Part shown: positions 11,203 to 22,617 of the stretch, in pieces | Position numbering within the stretch: position 1 is the stretch's first letter | Layout of the letters: every line of letters begins with the position of its first letter | Assembly (NCBI GenBank): GCA_022419385.1 | Contig: JAJUBI010000004.1 | Location: 2,585,286 to 2,649,285, forward strand | Direction of reading: 5' to 3' | From: Paraconiothyrium sp. Pb-2020 | Taxonomy: Eukaryota; Ascomycota; Dothideomycetes; Pleosporales; Didymosphaeriaceae | Length of the DNA: 64,000 nt | Made by a program: the position numbers and the translations under genes | The notes under the pieces: generated by a model | Databases searched by the model: none | Seen by the model: the letters and a program-made list of their open reading frames with translations, nothing else | What the model was told of the DNA's origin: nothing

Positions 11203-11649
11203 ATGCTCACGTTTACCCCGACACTTGCAAAAGATGAAACAACTGCTGGGTATAACTTAAGCATGATAAAGGAGCTGGCATTCAACGGGATACTGCTGCT
11301 CCCCGTGATCACCAACTGCTTGCTCGATGCAAACTTGCCGCAATTCTTAGATATAAAGAAGTGCTTCAGAGTGCTCAGGCTCACTACAAAACCACTCGTC
11401 CAATATTGCAAATGTGATACAAAGATGCTACCCAATCCCCAAACCGTGAAGGACATGATGCAGGTCCGTAATACGCGAGCAGACAACCTGTCAGATACCT
11501 TTTATTCCGCGAACAAGGACTTGAGAGCTCGTGTCAGCAGTCTGAAAGAACAATTGCTACGGCTCGAAGAGAGAATGAGGAGGCTAGCACAGTTGATGGA
11601 CGGCGATTCTTCGGGAAGACATTTAACAAAGATTAATGAAACGAGATAA
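11203..11649 (+). CDS. Possible coiled-coil protein
   Basis: Single open frame of 148 codons. The C-terminal third has clean heptads (LRARVSSLKEQLLRLEERM, then RRLAQLMDG), which is unlikely by chance, while the N-terminal two thirds (including a hydrophobic NGILLLPVITNCLLDANL) are unremarkable. Divergent from the 10.3-10.9 kb gene, with about 300 bp between starts. An upstream exon could replace the N-terminus. Function unknown. Confidence 0.35.
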   Translation: MLTFTPTLAKDETTAGYNLSMIKELAFNGILLLPVITNCLLDANLPQFLDIKKCFRVLRLTTKPLVQYCKCDTKMLPNPQTVKDMMQVRNTRADNLSDTFYSANKDLRARVSSLKEQLLRLEERMRRLAQLMDGDSSGRHLTKINETR

Positions 11650-12930
11650 AGAGACGAAAACGGTGTGGTCAGCACTGAGACAGGAGTTGAATCTTCGCGT
11701 GTGAGATGAAACAGTGGACTTGGTAATGATCTCCACACGCAACTCAAACATGACGGAGATGGCACGGTCAGGGTGACGGGAGACATCGGTTTTGTAGCCA
11801 TGGGGTGATAACAGTTCTGATGGAAGAGGTGCTAGATATGACATGTTTTGGTCTGAAAGTACCGACACAATCGAGCAAATTTAGACTCCCCCTACGTGCC
11901 GCCTTAGATCAAGGAGGCGAGGGAATTGGAAGAACAGTTTAGGGTGAAAGCATGGGTGGGATTGCAATCATAGTTATAGAGTAGCTTGAATGCATGACTT
12001 GGGGCAGAATATCAAGGAACGGCTTACGTGTGGATTATCAGCGTTTGTAGTAGAATGACAACGTCTTGAGGAGATATTATGTTGTGGATATGCTTGAGTC
12101 ATAAGTGTACATGAGTCGCAGATATGTATGAGTAACCAGTGTGGATGAGTCGCACATATGCTTACATCATGAGTGTACATGATGAGCAATATGAGATTCG
12201 GATACGACTGCCGTATACTATTTCTGTATGTGGCTTGATTTGTCCATTCCCGTTAATGCTTTTGGTAGAAAATGACTTGGTTGATACTGGTTACGGTAGT
12301 CTCTTGAATGACTATAACGCCATCGAGTGCCTGCCCAAAGTTGCCATTTGTCAGGCAGTGCTCTTGTCGCGCTCGGTGACTAGACAGTGATCTGTTGGTA
12401 TAGCCTCGCAGTGACTCTCAAATTGGCAAAGCAGTCGCACAACCCAAGCCTCATAGATGATGGACCTCGCAACGATGGATACTGAGTTGGTTGTGATTCT
12501 ATGAACAATACATGTACATGTCAATATGCTCCATACTGATTTGTTGTCGAATGCCACTCGGTTTTGGACCAGAATTTGTCCTCCCCGTGAGTTTCTTTTG
12601 TTTGGAGGTTTAGCCCGAGCATACTGACTGTAAACGAAGCAAATGTCTGAACCCTCCCTCTGCGCGACGATTATTGACTCGAAAATATGGATATACCACT
12701 GAATCTTCGAGCTCATAAGTATGGTGTGTGTATGATGGCTCACATAACCACTTGATCTTTTGTTTGAATCCTTCAAAAGGACCTTGAACAGAGTCTTACG
12801 TGGATAGCGACAAATTTAAAAGCAGAGAACCTATACGACCTGACCTCTAAACCAGCTCTTTACCTACACAATCAAGAACCACAAGTATCGACTAGACATC
12901 TTCAGATTCAAGCTCTAAATTACTAAAGGC
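11650..12930. other. Intergenic with a degenerate ATGAGTCGCA repeat
   Basis: No convincing gene. Around 12100-12190 the sequence ATGAGTCGCAGATATG recurs as ATGAGTCGCACATATG, mixed with repeated GTGTACATGA words, a small degenerate direct repeat. A TTTAAAAG element at 12815-12822 is a plausible TATA-like site for the RING gene. Confidence 0.4.
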
Positions 12931-13524
12931 ATGGACCCCCAAGGATACCATTACATATGCGTTCGGTCCCCAAACCATACATACATCAGCTTCTTGTGTA
13001 CCAGGTTAATGACCAACGAGCAGCAGATTGCGCTCTATAACGAATATAATGGAGTCGAAAATGTCGAGGATATTCATGATTCCATAGTCAGTGAAGGATA
13101 TATTACCAGGCCAGATATCATCCATGGACGTACAAGCTTTCGGGAAACAGAAAATCGCACGGTCTGGATTTGGGAAGATGATGTGGAAGTGCAATATCTC
13201 GATGAGAGAGCGGCAGAAGTTCGTGAGCGACTGCCCTCATTCGAAGAGTTCCGTCGAAAATCGGGAAGTTTGGAGCCAGTCAACCCTGAGGAAGCCGATA
13301 ATGGGAACAACAAAGAACACCGCTGCCCTATCTGCCTTGCGGACTATTTTCTAGAACCCGAGGAAGTGGACGAGGACGAAGGTTTCGATTACACCATTGT
13401 CAAAACGGAGTGCGGGCATTACTTTCATCAAGGATGCATACTAGAAAGTCTGAAAAATCCACCAGATCCCAGTGGTGTGGGCAGGTGTGCCTTGTGCAGG
13501 AAAGAGCTTTGTGACAATTCTTGA
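12931..13524 (+). CDS. RING-H2 finger protein (probable E3 ubiquitin ligase)
   Basis: Single exon, 197 residues. The C-terminal RING has the cross-brace ligands Cys132-x2-Cys135, Cys161-x-His163-x2-His166-x2-Cys169, Cys186-x2-Cys189, the RING-H2 order, within RCPICLADYF, TECGHYFHQGCI and GRCALCRKEL. RING-H2 domains recruit E2 enzymes for ubiquitin transfer. The spacing between the first and second Cys pairs is long and acidic (EPEEVDEDEGFD). The N-terminal 130 residues show no domain or membrane segment. Met27 (13009) is an alternative start if a 5' intron is present. Confidence 0.85.
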   Translation: MDPQGYHYICVRSPNHTYISFLCTRLMTNEQQIALYNEYNGVENVEDIHDSIVSEGYITRPDIIHGRTSFRETENRTVWIWEDDVEVQYLDERAAEVRERLPSFEEFRRKSGSLEPVNPEEADNGNNKEHRCPICLADYFLEPEEVDEDEGFDYTIVKTECGHYFHQGCILESLKNPPDPSGVGRCALCRKELCDNS

Positions 13525-13974
13525 CGATGATCAATAAGCTCCTAGAGAGCCAAATTTGACTCAATCTCCGATTCCTTATATTTAATTCCATCTCATTAAT
13601 CCCATTCTATTATCAATCTATGTTTACTCACTAGAATCTGTAACCTTTTCACCAGATGTTTCCCTCCCTCCTTTCAAAATCAAGTCAGTTGTGCTTGTAC
13701 ATTGCTCCAGCCACTGAGTCTGTCGGAATTCTCATAGAAGGTGAGTGGGAAAAGGAGCATGATTTGACTTGTGAGCAATCCCGTGGTGGAATACGGTGGG
13801 CTTTTGCGACCCTGTTGGTGTGCGTGGATGTGTAGTGCTGATTTATGATTCTTGAGGCGGAGACCTTCAGATCATCCTACCAAGCAAGAACCACCCTAAT
13901 CACGTCCGATTAAAATAGGGATGGAAATAAGTGATACCATTTGAAGGATTCTATTAGAAGGCGCACTTCTTTGC

Positions 13975-15114
13975 TTATAGCTTGCTAATATCCATAACGC
14001 TAAGCTGCACCTTGTTCGTGGTGCTAGGCGGAAGCTTTCCACCGCCCATTATCAACAACTTCGTCGGGTCATGCAACACCCTCAGATGCCTGGTGTAATG
14101 CGTCGCCTCAGGGCTCGCAACCTTCCTCCATGCGCCTTGTGCCCCGAGCTGTGTGTTGACAAAGATCTCGGTGTTCGAGGATCCAGAAGCGATGATAGTT
14201 CCGTTCTTGCCGCCAACGGGGCTCCAGACAACGTAGGGAGACCCGATAGGGATAGTACCGTCGGTGGCCTTGAGCTCAATACCAGTCGCAGGGCCGAATT
14301 TCTCTGGGTCCGACACGATCTTGTAATGTACAGGGAAGGAATAGCTGGAGGTGTTGTGGAAGCCGCCATACTCGTAGGTCATGATGAATTTGCCGTTGGG
14401 CAGCTTAGCTACGGTCGGCATGCCGGGCCGGTCTGTGTACTCGGGGTAAGCAACATCGTCGATGACGGGGCCCCATGTCTTCAGGTCCCTGGTGGTCTGG
14501 TGCACCATCTTTTGACCGTGGGTGGCGTTGTCACGCTGATCCGAGTAGTAGCAGATGAGCGTATTCTTGTGCTTGTAGAGGAAGGGCTCCCAGACAGGGG
14601 TCTCGCCGTTGTTGGGGAGCGCGACGCCGCCGGCTGCGATGTGGGAGACAAACTTCCATGTCTTACCGCTGTCGCGCGAAGCGTAGAGTTCGATTTGGGT
14701 CTTGGACAGGTCCTTGGGGATGGAAGATCCGGACAGGAGAACTGTGCCGGCAGGGAATCCTCCCAATGCCTCAGGCAAGACGTAGAGGAAAGGCTGGTAG
14801 CGGAGACCCCAGCCATTTTGGGTGTCTTGTACTCTGGAAAGCTCCTTCCAGGTGTAGCCTTGGTCGGTAGACTTGTAGATGGGGAAATACACCTTGGGTG
14901 GCTCGGGGCTGTAATTCTCCCATGTGGCGAGGAGGTCGCCGTTGGGCAATTGCGCACTACGCGCGTAGAGAACTCCCGGATCTGTCCAGTTCTTATCTCT
15001 CGGAGGTTCGAAAATAACACGACGGGCGAAGGTGGTCGGTGTTTTGGAGGCCAACGGGTTGGCAACCACAGCGGAGGCTAGGCCCAGAACCGAAAAGATG
15101 GTCGTGAGCTTCAT
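13975..15114 (-). CDS. GH93 exo-1,5-alpha-L-arabinanase-type glycoside hydrolase
   Basis: Single exon, 379 residues, secreted (signal MKLTTIFSVLGLASAVVANP). A six-bladed sialidase-like propeller is indicated by two Asp-box motifs, STDQGYTW (residues 82-89) and SRDSGKTW (146-153), and by blade motifs RYQPFLYVLPE, TPVWEPFLY, CYYSDQRDN, TDRPGMPTVAKLPNG and GSPYVVWSP. These match fungal GH93 enzymes, which release arabinobiose from arabinan in plant cell walls. The start at 15114 directly precedes the signal peptide; an ATG 39 nt upstream would bury it. Length is normal for the family and no intron is needed. Confidence 0.92.
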   Translation of the reverse strand: MKLTTIFSVLGLASAVVANPLASKTPTTFARRVIFEPPRDKNWTDPGVLYARSAQLPNGDLLATWENYSPEPPKVYFPIYKSTDQGYTWKELSRVQDTQNGWGLRYQPFLYVLPEALGGFPAGTVLLSGSSIPKDLSKTQIELYASRDSGKTWKFVSHIAAGGVALPNNGETPVWEPFLYKHKNTLICYYSDQRDNATHGQKMVHQTTRDLKTWGPVIDDVAYPEYTDRPGMPTVAKLPNGKFIMTYEYGGFHNTSSYSFPVHYKIVSDPEKFGPATGIELKATDGTIPIGSPYVVWSPVGGKNGTIIASGSSNTEIFVNTQLGAQGAWRKVASPEATHYTRHLRVLHDPTKLLIMGGGKLPPSTTNKVQLSVMDISKL

Positions 15115-15176
15115 CGTGCCCTTCAAATTGATAGATTGACTGTAGGGATGCAATACGTGACCACGGGGGCGATCAA

Positions 15177-15184
15177 CTTATATA
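15177..15184 (-). promoter_or_regulatory. TATA box of the GH93 gene
   Basis: On the minus strand TATATAAG lies about 65 bp upstream of the start codon, the expected core-promoter position. Confidence 0.6.
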
Positions 15185-15202
15185 TGCCTGCATCCGGGAG
15201 CC

Positions 15203-15652
15203 TCACTGCGCGCGTGGAAATTTCCAAAATCTCGGGTTGCGCGCAACAATTCCCCGGATTCGCCTCCAAGACACGGTATCACGCGGGGCAGGATGCGGGC
15301 ATCGGAGAAACTTGTTGATCTTGCGGGGACTATTTGCGGAGGTGATGCTAAAGTAGGCCCTGACGATATTTGCCGGCTTGGGTAATGGAGCAATAGCGCC
15401 GAGCCGAGGGGAGCCCGCAGCGTGGATAGGTGGAATTTCTTTACAACACCGCGCTGGGCGCGAGTTAGTGGACATGCCATGACGTGCTAGAGAAATATTT
15501 GTAGTCGTGATAGCGACAGCGAGTCGTGATCGTGAGCTCGGTTTGTGGTAGTATACAAGCCTGCTGCTGATGGTTAGGTACAGGTAGGATCGCACGAGGC
15601 GAACGAGGGAAGGAGCCGTGGTACGCGACTTCCTACCACGACCGTGAGCCAT
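15203..15652 (-). CDS. Low-confidence open frame upstream of GH93
   Basis: An ATG-initiated minus frame of 149 codons, Arg/Ser/Pro-rich, with no motif. It ends only about 20 bp above the GH93 TATA box, so it may simply be promoter sequence that happens to be open. Listed because codon use is fair and no better gene occupies the stretch up to 16.3 kb. Confidence 0.2.
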   Translation of the reverse strand: MAHGRGRKSRTTAPSLVRLVRSYLYLTISSRLVYYHKPSSRSRLAVAITTTNISLARHGMSTNSRPARCCKEIPPIHAAGSPRLGAIAPLPKPANIVRAYFSITSANSPRKINKFLRCPHPAPRDTVSWRRIRGIVARNPRFWKFPRAQ

Positions 15653-16325
15653 AACCTTAATTCGACTTCGCTACGTCTTTCACCTGTAACGCCCTGCGTC
15701 CACCGAATCGACCATTCTAGGGACAGCCTACATACGCGCAGGTAGTTTGGAGACCTCTTGAGATGAACACACATACCCGCGCAACAAAAGGCTGCAGATC
15801 CACGTGGTCATCCAACAAAACGAGGGCCTCTCCGCGTCGAGCTTACCGCAGCCTCAAAGCCTTCTTATTCGAACATCGACTGTGCAACACACTTCCTCGC
15901 TCGGGTCCTGAGCAACGGTCGGCCACTTAACTCTTCGGAATCGCGAGGAGCCATGCATAGCCCCATCGAAACATGTGACTGCCATGCCTAGCGCAAGCTA
16001 ATACCTCTCCAGTTCGTTGGAATTCACATCGGAGGGAGCAGCAGGCGATGACTGAGAAAGAGGCCGCGAACAAGAGTTCGGATGGTGTTCTGTGGTCATC
16101 GGTAGAGCCTGTACACCAATCATGACCCGCGCACGCAGCCACCCTCGTCCCCGCCATGCGGGATCTGTGGCAGTGCAGCAGAGGATGCCTTGTCGACTGC
16201 CCTGCACATCACTTTCCGCAGCTGACTGCGGCCTGCTCGTCAAAAACCAACATGGCCGCCTTCTACTCGTGTGCACCTGCTTCACTCAGGCATCTCTGCA
16301 TCGTGCAAAGTAGCCAACAGAGACC

Positions 16326-19256
16326 ATGGTTAGTTACCCTTTCAATGCACTAGATGCTTTTGTATGGAAAACCCCACTGACGCCTTCGTAGGCTTCCTCC
16401 ATAGCCTCACCGGTTCCGCGATCGCATACCGCTAGCCATTCGATGCGCAAAGATGCCGTGAACGTGCCATCGGAGGAACACGGTCGCGGCACGCCCCTTC
16501 CCCAATACGAGAAGAGACAATCAGTTCCCTTTACACTCACACTACAAGAAGAAACGGACAAACCAGGACAGTTCCAGTTGGTAGTCAACGTCGATCCCCA
16601 ACATCAGCATGGCGGCGGCGGGAACTCTTTGAAGGCGTCTTCATCCAAGAAGCTTGTCGCGAACCTACAACAAGTACCAAGCTTAGGCTACGACGTATCG
16701 CAATTGTATCAAACACAGAAGTCAAGTCCTCCATCATCGCCACAAGCAGAACGGCAGGAGTGGTCGGAGCTGGATGCTCTACCTCCGGAGTTCCTAGAGA
16801 AAGTTGTGCCGGACTGGAAGGTCACATTCTCGCGGAGCGATTCTACTGCTTCGACGCAATCGCGCAAACTGGCCGATATCAAAGCGCGTATCAAGAAGAG
16901 CGGGAAGGGGTTCGTTGTCAGACTTTTGAAGGGCTCCAATGCAGACACAAACGAGGTGAGGGAGGTTAACCTAGGTCGCAATTCAGTTGATCAACTGCCG
17001 ACACTCTCCGAGCTTGATTCTACGGCGCCACCGGTGGAGCTGGACACTGGCAAAACCGACAATCAAATACCGAATGACACGCCGCAAGACGTTTTTGAGA
17101 TCGGCACGTCTGGAGAGCCCGGAGTAGAGAGGGCATTTCGACCAGCGACTACCTCTGCAGCCTCCTCGATTCCGCAATGGCTCAGTCAAACCTCGAGCGA
17201 AACTGCAAGGAGGTTTTCATTGCTAGAGGATAGCTTTAGTGACGCGGAGACATTGTTGCCTGATGTTCGCTCAGTCGCAGATCGCATGGAAGATCATGTA
17301 GATGTTGAACCGATTTCGTCATATTGCTCCATCTTGCCAACCAGATCTAGCTCTGTGCTGAGCATAGTCAAGACTCCGACGCGCGGCTTGTCAGTCGTTG
17401 GACCAGTACGGCGTGTGGAAAAGGGCAACCGTGCACGAACAAAAGGGAAGATGTTGCGAGGAGATCTCAATCGTTCTGGTGCTCGGAAGTCTTTCATAGG
17501 TCGTTCGCCGCAGGGCTCAATCTCCGAATCAGTGGTTTCAGACCGGCTTCGAAATGCAGCAGCAGCAGTACCATCGATGCATGTATCTCGCTCAGATCCT
17601 TCGTCCGAGGGATCATCCGATGACACTTCTAGCAAAAGGCGCAACACGCAAGACCGGCGAACACGACTAGATAAGCAGGAATTGGGAAACCGAAAAGTTC
17701 GGCGCCAGGATTCTCCTCCACATCCTGTCACTGGTCAGCCAAGAAGCCTCCCTCGTCTTGAGACTAACCTTCCTCCTTCCAAATCCGCGAACACATCACC
17801 CACTGTAAAGCGAAAACGCTTACCTCGAACCGATAAAGCACACACCACATCAAGGAACAATACCTTGGCATCACCTGGCCATGCGCATGAGACTGAACCT
17901 GCGGAAGCTTCACCGATCTGGTCTGAAGTTGGATCAACTGATGCGGATGAGCTTCGAGAAGCACTTGAGGAAGCGTTTGGCACGGTCGCACATGATCTTG
18001 AGCCGAGTCTGGAACGGACGAAGAGATCAATACCAAGCATCAAGGAGCCCGTGAACGATGGTGAGGTGGGAATGCAGCCTCTCTCGCCGGGTCTTGAGAT
18101 CAGATCTGCGCCTACAATGTCAAATAATCGGGTCGCCTTGTTTTGGGGTCTTGCCCTGGGTGCTGTATTGGATAAAGTGGTCGAAGCCCTGCAGCATCTG
18201 CGCGATACATATGGGAGCGAACCTCCAGTGCCGGCTAACCATGTTCGCGTTCGCTGGACTTGCGTAAGTAATCTCCCCGCTGATTGCTCGTTCGCGTTTC
18301 GCTGACCCAAGCAGTCCTGTGGTGAGGCTCTTTATGACGACTTCATCGAACGTCGGCCGGGTGCTGCTCGATGGCTTGAAGGGTATCTCAACCGCCCACG
18401 TGCTCACACCCCTACAAGCCCACATAGTCGATCTAGCACAGCAACTTCGATGTCATCAGTCTTCGACAACGCCAGTAGAGCTTCTACGCTAACGACACCT
18501 TCTTCGACATACGGTGGATCTTCATCCTGGGGCAAGAGCAACAATAACTCGAAGCATAGTCCTACACGAGTCAAGAGCAACAACCCGTTTAGCGTGTCGA
18601 TACATCGACCGGTGGAAGATTCATGGCTGTTGACATGTGCGAACGAGGGGAGGTTTACACCGAAGGTTGTCCACCTTGACGTCAACACACAACGGATCAG
18701 AAGCGACAAAGATCTCGCGATGGTGTTACGGGAGCATTACGAGCATCTCAATCGGCGGTGGCTAAAGTGGTCCAGACTGAGGGGACTTACCACTATTGAA
18801 TTTGTCCAATTTGAAGTGCACCGCAACCGCTTCGCAGATATACGCGCCACACCATCGATGCCACCTATGTCTTCTTCCGTGAACGATAAGTCGCCGTCGC
18901 AGCATCCATATACGTTCGAAACCGTTGATCTTCTGCCCCCCGTAGGATCTCATTATCTCCTGCATCTATTCAAGCATCCCGAGGACTATGATGGCGAGCT
19001 AATAACGTATCTACGCGCTCCTAAGCGCCGTGAAAGATTGGAATTCGGCATGGGGTGGGGAATCAATCTCGTCGAGGGATTCCTGGCGCAAAAAGTGTGG
19101 GCGGTCTTGATTGCTGGCTTCGGCGTTGGGAGTGCGGTCTTCGGTATACTGTGGACTATCAAGAAAGACGACGTGCAAGGAGCCTTTGGCGTAGCCGGCT
19201 GGATCGTGACGTTGGCGGCACTGGTGCTCGGCGCTCTGCAGGCCTGGCTAGAGTGA
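16326..19256 (+). CDS. Conserved fungal protein with C-terminal transmembrane pair
   Basis: Model: ATG 16326-16328, intron 16329-16391 (63 nt, GTTAGT, branch CTGAC, CGTAG), exon 16392-18263, intron 18264-18314 (51 nt, GTAAGT), exon 18315-19256; 938 residues. If the start-only exon is wrong the protein begins at Met 16443. Most of the chain is disordered (Ser/Pro/Arg-rich, many SP/RS sites). A conserved Cys block spans the last splice: RVRWTCSCGEALYDDFIERR, then RPGAARWLEGYL, a signature I recognise from unnamed proteins across Pezizomycotina. A globular part follows (SNNPFSVSIHRPVEDSWLL, LREHYEHLNRRWLKW, ETVDLLPPVGSHYLLHLF), and the last 55 residues hold two transmembrane helices (WAVLIAGFGVGSAVFGILW and GVAGWIVTLAALVLGALQ). 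Membrane localisation is likely; role unknown. Confidence 0.85.
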
Positions 19257-20681
19257 AGTCACCACCTGCTCTCCACGTATCCTCGATTTGACATCTATCA
19301 GCTGTCATCGCTGGTCGGGTCTTCGCGATCGCACGAACTATTGGCAGCTCCAGTTCTCATCTGCGCAGAGATGAGGGTCATCATCTCCCTTCGAGAAAAT
19401 GCTACCCTCCGGCAATAATTACAGGAATTTCCAATCTTCGATGTTCCTAGCCTGCCATGTCAATGCCGCGGCGCATCCTGACTCCGTTCTAGCGCGCATG
19501 GTCAAGAATCGTCTCGAACGAAACAGAGTCAGACTAGATTTCACGCCATAGCGCATGAGGTATCTCCCCGCTTCCCGGGTAGGTATGGCGCTGTTTCGCA
19601 CTCTGCGCATTGACGAAGTGTTCACAGTTTTCTGTTCCCGTAGACGCCGGCGCAGCGGTGAGTTGGCGAAGCGAGCGGCTACGGTGGGTCTTCTTGGGTG
19701 CGCTCGCTTGCACGGCACGGAAGCTGTTTCAAAGTCTATAGGTTGAATTTCGCGCCAATGAGACGCGCCAGAAAGCTCGTTTCAAGCTCGGCGTCGGGGA
19801 ACACGCAACTTTCGATGACGGGCTTCATTGTCGAGATTTCTTGGGAGTGTCAGCAGGAGAAAGCAGATGCAGAGACCTTGCCTCGGTACTGTCATTATGG
19901 GGGACCAGGACAGAGTACTGTTAGAGGCTCGTTCATGGTCCGAGGACAATCGGTGCGTGAAAATTGCGACATCGCTGGAGGTTGGTCCGAGGCATTGACT
20001 TCTCTCGCATTGCATTTCCACCCACCCTGGCATATGTTCAATCAGGACGCCCCCACTCTCTGCCAGGCGCCACTGCTGAGGCTAAGGCTTTGGTTCACTC
20101 TGTCAGAAACATACCGACGGCTTGGCAAATGCCATGTTCCTACCGCAATTTTGATAGGGCGCGGAATCCTTGTTTCATACTCATGCTTCTCGGCTTTGTC
20201 GGTTCCTGCATAACGCTGCATCCGACAACCAGGGACCAGTCGCCCTATCATGGGTTTTCGCTTAGCGTAGGAAACGCGTAGACCCACGTTCACGGAACAC
20301 TCTGAGACCCCGTTCATATCGGTTCGAGTGAAACTTAGCAGACATTGCAGAGGCGATGGGGCTCGTTGACTGTTTCCACCAGTCTCGCAGGGGTATTGAG
20401 TCGCAAGGGTCGGCGTCATGGGTGCTTGATCGAGCCACGCTGCGTGGGCGCCAGGTTGCCAGATAAATAGAGCAGCCTTGCCTTTCCTGAAAACACATCC
20501 TCATCGCAGGCTTCAGTCTTTGGTTCTACGCCAGTCCTCTCGTTCTTTCATCACATTCATTCTTTCAGTCACCTTCACCGTGTGAAGCAGGCAAGACATT
20601 CTTTTCCACCACAACATTCACTTCCGGAACAAGCTTCTCATCCCAACTTCGACCTTACCAGTCTACCATCAAGCAAACAAG
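19257..20681. other. LPMO promoter region with one weak open frame
   Basis: A plus frame from an ATG at 19758 to 20213 (151 codons) is open with fair codons but has no motif; I do not promote it to a gene. An ATAAATA element at 20463-20469 is a possible TATA site for the LPMO gene, which would then have a leader of about 190 nt that is rich in CT words. Confidence 0.35.
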
Positions 20682-21716
20682 ATGTCTTCCACTCTTCTCA
20701 AGCTTGCTGCCCTTGCGGCCACCGCCGCCGCTCACGGCACTGTTACTGGCATTGTTGCCGATGGCACCTACACCAAGGGCTTCGACCTCCAGTACTACTA
20801 CATGATCCAGAACGGTCAGACTCCCCCTGCTACCCCTGGATGGTACGCCGAGGACCTCGACAACGGCTTCGTCTCCCCCGACGCCTACACCACCGCCGAC
20901 ATCGTCTGCCACAAGAACGCCAAGGCTGCCACTTCATCTGCCACCGTTAAGGCTGGAGGATCTGTTGACTTCCAGTGGTCTGCTTGGCCCGAGTCCCACG
21001 TCGGTCCCATGCTCACCTACGTCGCCAAGTGCGATGCCGACTGTGCCGATGCCGACAAGACTGCCCTCAAGTGGGTCAAGATCGATGAGGCTGGCTACAC
21101 TGACGACTGGGCGTCCAACAAGATGATTGCCAACAACAACACCTGGAGCGTGACCGTTCCTTCCACCCTCGCCGCTGGCAACTACGTCTTCCGCCACGAG
21201 ACCATCGCGCTCCACGGCGCTGGCTCCGAGAACGGTGCCCAGAACTACCCCCAGTGCTTGAACATCGAGATCACTGGCGGCGGATCTGACAACCCTGAGG
21301 GTACCCTCGGTACCGCTCTGTACACTCCTACCGACGCCGGTATCCTGTACAGCCCCTACTCCGGCGACAATACTGGATACAAGATCCCCGGCCCTGCTCT
21401 GTACGGCTCTGGTTCCGACAGCGGCTCTGGCAACAGCACCACTCCCGCTACTCCCGTCTCTTCCTCCCCTGCTGCTTCTGCCTCTGCCTCCGCCCCGGCT
21501 GCCTCCGCCTCAGCTTCTGCTCCCGCCTCCTCTACCGTTCCCACCGCGACCGCGACCCCCACCGCCGCTGACGTCGCACCCTCCGCTACCGCCACCGCTG
21601 GTGCCGGCTCTGGCCTCGCTAAGACCTTCACTGTGTCTACCTTCATCCAGTGGCTCGAGGAGCAGAGCGCGTCTGCCTCCAAGGCCAAGGCTCGCCGCCA
21701 CGCTCGCGACTTCTAA
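20682..21716 (+). CDS. AA9 lytic polysaccharide monooxygenase
   Basis: Single exon, 344 residues. Copper enzyme secreted to cleave cellulose or related glucans oxidatively. A signal peptide ends in AAA before His18, the N-terminal copper ligand (AAAHGTVTGIVADG). The second histidine of the brace is His106 (WPESHVGPMLTYV). Further AA9 landmarks are RHETIALHGA (His178), and QNYPQCLNIEI with Gln187 and the axial Tyr189. The catalytic domain ends near residue 250 (ILYSPYSGDNTGYKIPGPAL). It is followed by a Ser/Ala/Thr/Pro linker of about 70 residues and a C-terminal tail, SGLAKTFTVSTFIQWL then KARRHARDF, with no CBM1. The Ala/Ser-rich coding repeats give strong third-position C. Codon use is the most biased in the window, suggesting high expression. 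Confidence 0.94.
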   Translation: MSSTLLKLAALAATAAAHGTVTGIVADGTYTKGFDLQYYYMIQNGQTPPATPGWYAEDLDNGFVSPDAYTTADIVCHKNAKAATSSATVKAGGSVDFQWSAWPESHVGPMLTYVAKCDADCADADKTALKWVKIDEAGYTDDWASNKMIANNNTWSVTVPSTLAAGNYVFRHETIALHGAGSENGAQNYPQCLNIEITGGGSDNPEGTLGTALYTPTDAGILYSPYSGDNTGYKIPGPALYGSGSDSGSGNSTTPATPVSSSPAASASASAPAASASASAPASSTVPTATATPTAADVAPSATATAGAGSGLAKTFTVSTFIQWLEEQSASASKAKARRHARDF

Positions 21717-22617
21717 GCATTTGACGACCGGGGTACGATAGCTAGAGGTAACGCTGAATGTTTTGTGTGGAAAATTCGCTTCTTTGTGGATACATATGTT
21801 TCTTGTATACATTATACTTTTTTGTAGCATGGCGACTTTGCTCCATGAGCATCGCATTGTTCTGATGGACTGAATCAAATAAATTCTGTTTGAGCATGAA
21901 GTGAGCGCTTCGGTTGTGATGTGATGCACTAGTGAGATGGGCTGATATCTTTTCTATTAGACCGAGTTTCCAGTTGATTCCTCTTGCGTGATGATGGTAT
22001 ACCCTAGGGAGACGTGGCGGCTACGTGGGTGACGTCCGTCAGCTTTATCTCAGTGAAGGATTGTGTATGTTGAAGCTCTACTTGAAGTTGGCAGAAGCTG
22101 ATCCAGCCCGGGGAGTACAATTCAAGCAATTCGACGGAGATGTATGTAGTCGCTATTGGCAAAGAGTATCACAAGATCAGAAAGAAGCCCCTACCTACTG
22201 TGCGGTGAGGTGACGGCATAAATTCGTAGACCTTTTTTCTAGCATGTACATTTCATTGTAATCATTACATCCTACGTAGCATTCGCCGTTACTGTTATTA
22301 TAATAAAGCCATCACTCAATAGATTTAAAGCTACGGCTGGCGTTCAGCTATGTTCGATAGTTTGGCGAGTTGGTATAACCTATTCTAGATGACACCTTTC
22401 AATCTTCAATTCTTATGAGAGGACTTTGATGTCGCAGGTTACTGTTTCAAATAGCACATAAGGGGGAGAGGACGATGTTGATGATCGTAGAAGCTGTCAA
22501 TCTTGTTTTGCTCGAGGAAATTTCGTGCGACGGAAACCTTAAAAGCAAACGGCTGTAATGCTGGAATTGAATCTATCAAAGTCTCTCGTTCTGCTCCGCT
22601 ACACAAGATTTTACTAA
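21717..22617. other. Intergenic between convergent LPMO and surface-protein genes
   Basis: Only the two 3' flanks; AT-richer, with AATAAA at about 21880 and several TATAA words, no open frame worth naming. Confidence 0.5.

Noticed and set aside
14071..15081. Plus-strand open frame of 336 codons
   Set aside because: It is the exact antisense of the GH93 gene, Val/Arg/Gly/Leu-rich as antisense frames of GC-rich genes are, with no domain.
17735..18310. Minus-strand frame of 191 codons
   Set aside because: Antisense to the conserved membrane-protein gene.
20582..20950. Pro/His/Arg-rich frame overlapping the LPMO start
   Set aside because: Out of frame with the LPMO, whose N-terminal His and signal peptide fix the real frame.
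21418..21620. Low-complexity Ala/Ser/Thr stretch considered as a repeat element
   Set aside because: It is the linker of the LPMO protein, in frame and translated.
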